Of a stretch of 64,000 bases of DNA, positions 59,993 to 64,000 are shown one piece after another; positions within the stretch are counted from its first letter, which is position 1; each line of letters begins with the position of its first letter. The DNA is from Alphaproteobacteria bacterium. GTDB lineage: Bacteria > Pseudomonadota > Alphaproteobacteria > Rs-D84 > CACZYB01. The notes under the pieces are model-generated. The model ran no database searches and was not told the DNA's origin. It was given only the letters and a program-made list of their open reading frames with translations. A program made the translations under genes and the position numbers. The stretch is taken from assembly GCA_016297965.1 (NCBI GenBank), contig JAEDDP010000002.1, positions 76,891 through 140,890 of the forward strand, written 5' to 3'.

Positions 59993-60412
59993 ATGCCAAA
60001 ATTTAAAACTGGACTTATCCTTTTAACATCGGTGTTTGCATTGTGTTTGGGTGATGTCGCATTTTCAAAAAAACATAGTGGTGGTTTTAGGGAAAGTCGT
60101 GATAGTCAAGTGGAAACCTTTGATATAATAACTGTGGAACAGGCAAAAAATTCAAAGGATGATACATTTGTTGTATTACAGGGATATATTGATAAATCAC
60201 TTGGCGGAGAAAAGTATTTGTTTCGTGATACTACCGGAACAATAAAGCTTGAAATTGATGACGATAAGTTTCGGGGATTGGTTGTTTATCCGGATGATTT
60301 CGTTCAGGTTTCCGGCGAAGTTGATAAAAACTGGTGGAGTGAAACAAAGGTTGATGTGAAGGATATTTCAAAAAAATCAGTTGAAAGTAGCTCTAAAACA
60401 TCAAAAAAATAA
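59993..60412 (+). CDS. BOF-family periplasmic OB-fold protein (YgiW/YdeI type)
   Basis: 139 residues from the ATG at 59993, preceded by GGGAGGGAG. Signal peptide MPKFKTGLILLTSVFALCLG... to VAFS. The mature OB-fold is recognisable by VEQAKNSKDDTFVVLQGYID, EKYLFRDTTGTIKLEIDDDKFRG, and DFVQVSGEVDKNWWSETKVDVKDI. Family members are periplasmic stress-tolerance proteins. Ends in a Ser/Lys tail. Shares a bidirectional terminator with the convergent udg. Confidence 0.88.
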   Translation: MPKFKTGLILLTSVFALCLGDVAFSKKHSGGFRESRDSQVETFDIITVEQAKNSKDDTFVVLQGYIDKSLGGEKYLFRDTTGTIKLEIDDDKFRGLVVYPDDFVQVSGEVDKNWWSETKVDVKDISKKSVESSSKTSKK

Positions 60413-60438
60413 TAAAAATTTTTTCTTCTTTTTTTGGG

Positions 60439-60472
60439 AAAAATCCCCGATGGGTGAACCGTTGGGGATTTT
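60439..60472. terminator. Bidirectional terminator
   Basis: AAAATCCCC and GGGGATTTT form a 9-bp stem with a long loop that itself can fold, flanked by T and A runs. Confidence 0.8.
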
Positions 60473-60474
60473 GT

Positions 60475-61056
60475 TTATTGTATTTCGTCGTAAACTCGTT
60501 TTACCTCTTTTATATCCTGCCACATTTGCCATTTTGGTTTGCCGTGTTCGTTGGATGGATTGCGAAGAAGGTATGCTGGATGGTATATTGGCATCATTTT
60601 TGCCCCATTTGGACCGTCAAACCATTTGCCGTGGATTTTGGTTATTCCCAAGGTGTTGTTTGGAATCATTGATGCAACCGATACCGCACCGCAAAGCAAA
60701 ATTATTTTTGGTTTAAGGATTTCAAGTTGTGCATCCAAGTACTCACGACAGGCGGATTTTTCTTCGGGCAGTGGGTTGCGGTTGTGTGGTGGACGGCATT
60801 TAATTGTGTTGCAAATATAAATATTTTCATTCCTGTTTAATCCAGCACATTCTAATATTTTATCAAGAAGTTGACCGGAACGCCCAACAAATGGGGAACC
60901 TTGTAAATCCTCCTGTTCCCCAGGAGCTTCACCAATAAGCATTATTTTTGAATTTGGTGTACCGCCGGAAAATACGGTGTTTGTTTTTGTTTGATACAAT
61001 GGGCATTTTTTGCAATTTTCACATTTTTGCCGGATTGTTTCAAGAGCTTCGTACAT
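60475..61056 (-). CDS. Type-4 uracil-DNA glycosylase
   Basis: 193 residues; AAGGA upstream. Removes uracil from DNA. Fe-S Cys positions are visible in CENCKKCPLY and further Cys in TIKCRPPHNR and SACREYL. Active-site motifs GEAPGEQEDLQGSPFVGRSGQLLD and the late HPAYLLRNP correspond to family 4. Family 5 is less likely given the GEAPG sequence. Together with dCMP deaminase and ThyX in this genome, it handles uracil misincorporated from a dUMP pool. Confidence 0.94.
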   Translation of the reverse strand: MYEALETIRQKCENCKKCPLYQTKTNTVFSGGTPNSKIMLIGEAPGEQEDLQGSPFVGRSGQLLDKILECAGLNRNENIYICNTIKCRPPHNRNPLPEEKSACREYLDAQLEILKPKIILLCGAVSVASMIPNNTLGITKIHGKWFDGPNGAKMMPIYHPAYLLRNPSNEHGKPKWQMWQDIKEVKRVYDEIQ

Positions 61057-61134
61057 AATGATATCCTTTTCCTCTTTTATCTAAAAAAAAGTATATTTTC
61101 GTATTTTTATAAAATCAAGGAATTAAATTTTTTG

Positions 61135-61383
61135 TTATATCAAGTCTTTTATTAAATTAAGGATTTCCTGTTTGGAAAGTCCCAATGCCTTGCATAAATC
61201 AATGATTTCAAGGATGTCAAGTCGGCGTTCAAATGTTTCAAGTCGTCCAACATAGCAATGTGATGTGTTAAGGATTTTTGCCAAATCCCGTTGTGTTATA
61301 TTTTTGGATTTACGAACATCAACCAACTTTGATATAAGTTGTTGATATTTTGGATTGTGTATTGACTTTGGACTTGTTTTCAT
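61135..61383 (-). CDS. XRE-family helix-turn-helix regulator
   Basis: 82 residues. The HTH is LVDVRKSKNITQRDLAKILNTSHCYVGRLETFERRLDILEIIDLCKALGL, residues about 20-70, with the canonical Q-x-D-L-A-x-x-L motif. No extra domain. Divergent from the glycan cluster, separated by 93 bp with overlapping promoter regions; self- and neighbour-regulation is a plausible inference. RBS weak. Confidence 0.85.
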   Translation of the reverse strand: MKTSPKSIHNPKYQQLISKLVDVRKSKNITQRDLAKILNTSHCYVGRLETFERRLDILEIIDLCKALGLSKQEILNLIKDLI

Positions 61384-61413
61384 ATCGTCCGAAATTATAC
61401 TGTAATATTTTTC

Positions 61414-61442
61414 TTGAACTCAAATTGATAGCAAGATATAAT
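61414..61442 (+). promoter_or_regulatory. Promoter of the glycan cluster, overlapping a divergent promoter
   Basis: TTGAAC (61414-61419), 17 bp, TATAAT (61437-61442). On the minus strand TTGAGT (61423-61418), 18 bp, then TATAAT (61399-61394) points to the XRE gene. The overlap creates TTGAACTCAA at 61414-61423, a near-palindrome. Confidence 0.6.
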
Positions 61443-61476
61443 TCCTAAACATTACAAAACAGAATAGGAGAATATT

Positions 61477-62118
61477 ATGAACGTATTGAATTTATTGGCA
61501 AAAATTATATTTCCAGAAAGACGTCAGGAGAATCCGTTTGTTGTGGAATTTTGTGGATACTGTGGTGTTGGAAAATCATTTTTGAATAAGAAGTTAAGGT
61601 CAAAATTTTCCCGACATATTTTTGGAATAAACAATTGTTTGAAATTTTTTCGTGTTTTGAAAATGAGTTATACTCCGGAAATGCGGGAAGTAATTGATTA
61701 TTTTTCGGATAAGGATTTATGTAATCATTACAAAAAGATTTTGGATTGGTCGGTAAAGGCAAGATGTAATAACAGAAATTTTTATATTGATGAAGCTTTT
61801 TCCGCCTTTCCGTCAAATCTTTTAAAGGGATTTTATAAGGACAGACCGGATTTGTTTAAAAAGTTTTATGAAAATACAATAATTATTTACCTTTATGATA
61901 CGCCGGAAAGGATTTTTGAGAGGGACAGAAAAAGGTATGAAATGGGAAAAAGGTCGGCTCCAACATATAAGGATGCGAATTTCAGCCTTAAAGGATCTGA
62001 AGAAAAAATGAAATGGTTGGAAAATTTTGTTCCGGTTTTATGGGTTGATGCATCACTTCCGCTTGATAAAAGAATAAGGCTTTGCCGTGATTTTATTCAA
62101 AAATATATTGACCGTTGA
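61477..62118 (+). CDS. P-loop kinase-like protein
   Basis: 213 residues. Walker A GYCGVGKS (residues 27-34) follows a beta-strand FVVEF. Helical middle with YIDEAFSAFPSNL as possible Walker B, and a lid-like DTPERIFERDRKRYEMGKR, a pattern found in small-molecule or nucleoside kinases. RBS GGAG before the ATG. First gene of the glycan region, so a sugar- or alcohol-kinase role is possible but not shown. Zeta-toxin-like kinase is an alternative. Confidence 0.6.
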   Translation: MNVLNLLAKIIFPERRQENPFVVEFCGYCGVGKSFLNKKLRSKFSRHIFGINNCLKFFRVLKMSYTPEMREVIDYFSDKDLCNHYKKILDWSVKARCNNRNFYIDEAFSAFPSNLLKGFYKDRPDLFKKFYENTIIIYLYDTPERIFERDRKRYEMGKRSAPTYKDANFSLKGSEEKMKWLENFVPVLWVDASLPLDKRIRLCRDFIQKYIDR

Positions 62119-62145
62119 ATGCTTTGTTTTTATTAAAAAAATCAC

Positions 62146-62174
62146 TTGTTTTTATACAATGATATGAATATAAT
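62146..62174 (+). promoter_or_regulatory. Promoter for the glycosyltransferase gene
   Basis: TTGTTT (62146-62151), 17 bp, TATAAT (62169-62174). Confidence 0.55.
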
Positions 62175-62210
62175 CATATCGTTTTTATAAAACCGTAAAG
62201 AGAAAAATAA

Positions 62211-62942
62211 ATGCAAAACAAAGATATAAATATTGTATGTATGAAGTGGGGAACAAAGTTTGGTCCACAATATGTTAACAGACTTTATAAAATGGTTGAA
62301 AAAAATCTTACCTTGAAACACCGTTTTATTTGCTTTACCGATGATGCAACCGGCATTGATGCGGGGGTTGAAATTATGCCTTTGCCACAGGTTATTTTTG
62401 AGGACGGACCAGAGCGTGGCTGGCGAAAATTGGGAATACTTTCGTCATCGCTTGGCGATTTAAAAGGTCAGGCATTGTTTTTGGATTTGGATATTTTGAT
62501 TTTGCGAAATATTGATGACTTTTTTAAGGTGGATGGTGAATTCCTTATCATCAAAGATTGGGATTTCAAAAACTATGTCGGAAATTCTTCGGTTTTCAGG
62601 TTTGATATTGGAAAACACGCCGATGTTTTGAAATATTTTGAGGAGAATCGTTTCCAAATAAGAAAGCAATTCAGAAATGAACAGGCCTATTTATCCTATG
62701 CTATGATGAAAAAGGGAATCCTTAAATATTGGGATAAAAAATGGTGTGTAAGTTTTAAACGTCATTGTTTGAAAAAATTCCCGATTAACTATTTTAAGGC
62801 GCCGGAACTACCAAAAAATGCAAAGATTTTGATTTTCCACGGTCATCCAAATCCAGAGGAAGCATTTAAGGGATTTACATCAAAATTTGGGTTCAGGCAC
62901 GTGAAACCAACCCTATGGCTTAATGATTTTTGGAAGGTGTAA
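62211..62942 (+). CDS. Glycosyltransferase (GT8-like/DxD)
   Basis: 243 residues. N-terminal strand INIVCMKWGTKFGPQYVNRLYKM, FICFTDDATG, GWRKLGILSSSLGDLKGQALFLDLDILILRNIDDFF with a DxD-type metal/nucleotide-sugar motif, and later IFHGHPNPEEAF with a His for GT8-like active sites. No signal or membrane segment. Probably adds a sugar to a surface glycan. Followed 2 nt later by licD. Confidence 0.8.
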   Translation: MQNKDINIVCMKWGTKFGPQYVNRLYKMVEKNLTLKHRFICFTDDATGIDAGVEIMPLPQVIFEDGPERGWRKLGILSSSLGDLKGQALFLDLDILILRNIDDFFKVDGEFLIIKDWDFKNYVGNSSVFRFDIGKHADVLKYFEENRFQIRKQFRNEQAYLSYAMMKKGILKYWDKKWCVSFKRHCLKKFPINYFKAPELPKNAKILIFHGHPNPEEAFKGFTSKFGFRHVKPTLWLNDFWKV

Positions 62943-62944
62943 AA

Positions 62945-63814
62945 ATGAAAAAATTTTTTGTAAATATTATTTGTATGTTTGTTCCATTTAAAAAGCCAAG
63001 ACATAAGTTAAGAAATATGTTATTGGCGGACAAGATTGAATTGTCGCTTGTTCGTGTAATGAAGACATCGTGTTTGCTTCCCGCTCCATCGGAAGCACAT
63101 AAGGCGGTTGGTGTCCTTCGTGATATACAGCTTGCGAACCTTAAAATCTTATCAACAGTTGATGAAGTTTGTGCGAAGCTTGGGGTGGATTACTGGCTTG
63201 ACAGCGGTACTGCGTTGGGTGCGGTAAGGCATGGTGGTTTTATTCCTTGGGATGACGATATTGATATCGGAATGTTAAGGGATGATTTTGAAGAATTTGT
63301 TGAAAAGTTTAATAATGTAAACACCGATACCGACCTTATGGCATATTATCATATATGTAAGGCAGGACGAATTATAAAGATTATTCATAAGGAATTACCT
63401 TTGTGGGTTGATATCTTTATGTTTGATTATTACACGAAAAAGACCAACGATTTGGAAAAGGTTGAACTTACAAAGTTAATCAAAAAGATTTCAGATAAAA
63501 AGTATTCAAAAAGGGAACCGGTTGTTTGCGACAGGTCGTTGATTGATGCATCATCAAAGCCAACGATAATTTATACCCCAGAATGGGACAGCAATCTTTT
63601 CCACATGTTGGCATTTGATTGGGAAACAATTTTCCCACTTTCCACAATTGAATTTGAAGGAAAGAAGTTCAGATGTCCGGCGGATATGGATACATATTTG
63701 ACCTTCCTTTACAGGGATTATATGTCGTATCCAAACTATTTCCATATTCATAATGATTTGGGTAAGCTTTCAGTTTTGGATATTGTTAAATTAAAAAAGT
63801 TTATAAAAAAGTAA
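62945..63814 (+). CDS. LicD-family phosphotransferase
   Basis: 289 residues from the ATG at 62945, with GGAAGG upstream inside the previous gene's end. LicD hallmark: CAKLGVDYWLDSGTALGAVRHGGFIPWDDDIDIGMLRDDFEEF, with the paired Asp motif of the nucleotidyltransferase-fold phosphorylcholine transferases. Later LPLWVDIFMFDYY is also typical. Transfers phosphocholine or phosphoribitol-type groups to surface glycans. No licA/licC in view. Hydrophobic N-terminus (FFVNIICMFVPF) may associate with the membrane. Confidence 0.9.
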   Translation: MKKFFVNIICMFVPFKKPRHKLRNMLLADKIELSLVRVMKTSCLLPAPSEAHKAVGVLRDIQLANLKILSTVDEVCAKLGVDYWLDSGTALGAVRHGGFIPWDDDIDIGMLRDDFEEFVEKFNNVNTDTDLMAYYHICKAGRIIKIIHKELPLWVDIFMFDYYTKKTNDLEKVELTKLIKKISDKKYSKREPVVCDRSLIDASSKPTIIYTPEWDSNLFHMLAFDWETIFPLSTIEFEGKKFRCPADMDTYLTFLYRDYMSYPNYFHIHNDLGKLSVLDIVKLKKFIKK

Positions 63815-63818
63815 ATAA

Positions 63819-63841
63819 TAGAGGAATCGCCCATTCCTCTA
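63819..63841 (+). terminator. Hairpin, possible weak terminator
   Basis: AGAGGAAT and ATTCCTCT form an 8-bp stem with a 5-nt loop; the following tract is only moderately T-rich, so read-through is likely. Confidence 0.45.
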
Positions 63842-63866
63842 TATTTGTAAAATGAAAGGTGTGAAG

Positions 63867-64000
63867 ATGAAAGAACCTTTAATATCAGTGTTGATACCTG
63901 TATATAATGCTGAAAGTTTTATTTCAAAGTGTTTGGATAGTGTTCTTTGCCAGACCTATACCAATATAGAAGTTATTTGTTTGGATGATGGATCAAAGGA
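63867..64000 (+). CDS. Family 2 glycosyltransferase, 5' part only
   Basis: The first 44 codons are visible from the ATG at 63867 (AAGG 7 nt upstream; an in-frame ATG at 63852 is the alternative). The sequence PLISVLIPVYNAESFISKC followed by LDSVLCQTYTNIEVICLDDGS is the standard GT-A start of GT2 enzymes, including the DDGS nucleotide-sugar motif. It continues past the window. Continues the surface-glycan cluster. Confidence 0.92.
   Translation, partial: MKEPLISVLIPVYNAESFISKCLDSVLCQTYTNIEVICLDDGSK

Noticed and set aside
1..64000. tRNA or rRNA genes
   Set aside because: No GGTTCGAxTCC-type T-arm with a matching acceptor stem and no rRNA core sequence was noticed on either strand; a covariance-model scan would be needed to be certain.

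Overview
The window is one AT-rich (roughly one-third GC by eye), densely coded bacterial chromosome segment that uses the standard bacterial code: TAA, TAG and TGA all end genes here. Gene content points to an alphaproteobacterium: a PopZ/DUF2497-type polar protein, the rpsP-rimM-trmD-rplS cluster running into mlaD, DUF2155, DUF2062, acpS, lepB and rnc, ThyX-type thymidylate synthesis, a Gram-negative envelope (BamE, OmpA-like proteins, beta-barrels, MlaD, an RND pump) and a FtsY reduced to its NG domain. The many secreted Cys-rich proteins and the low GC suggest an uncultured, possibly host-associated lineage; that placement is inference. No prophage, insertion sequence, CRISPR array or tRNA gene was recognised.

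Layout. 1-5.5 kb: two tandem outer-membrane proteins, pth, an exported putative zinc peptidase, another barrel and a BamE-like lipoprotein. 5.6-13.2 kb: a large secreted Cys-rich repeat protein, xerC, dCMP deaminase, a membrane-anchored Cys-rich protein, rlmE, a DMT transporter and the RNase P RNA. 13.2-17.7 kb: an accessory-looking stretch with a second large secreted protein, an inverted broken copy of its middle segment, an interspersed palindromic repeat, a small gene that may start at AUU, and a PopZ-like gene. 17.8-41 kb: mainly housekeeping (leuS, RND adaptor and pump, ftsY, miaA, tkt, rnhA, a YgjP-like peptidase, mrcA, murA, nrdR, comM), with a third large secreted protein at 28 kb. 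42-47.8 kb: a ten-gene leftward ribosome, tRNA-modification and envelope cluster from rpsP to rnc. 48-57 kb: a metal-permease-like protein, xseA, tsaD, OmpA-like proteins, a RusA-like protein, pgk, thyX and an unusual lipoprotein. 57.5-61.4 kb: a 57-residue protein missed by length cut-offs, secG, a fourth member of the secreted family split by an in-frame amber codon, a BOF protein, a type-4 uracil-DNA glycosylase and an XRE regulator. 61.4-64 kb: the start of a surface-glycan cluster (P-loop kinase-like protein, two glycosyltransferases, LicD), cut by the window edge.

The most unusual material is a dispersed family of secreted proteins (5610-7880, 13823-15934, 28133-30064, 58306-59817). Each has a signal peptide followed by an Arg/Ser/Lys/Thr-rich tract and then a different Cys-containing body. 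The family shows tandem repeats, module duplication, an inverted partial copy and an amber-interrupted member, so it appears to evolve rapidly. Many genes are preceded by a recurrent promoter form: TTGnnn, 16-17 bp, then TATTAT, TATACT or TATAAT, often with an extended TGn.
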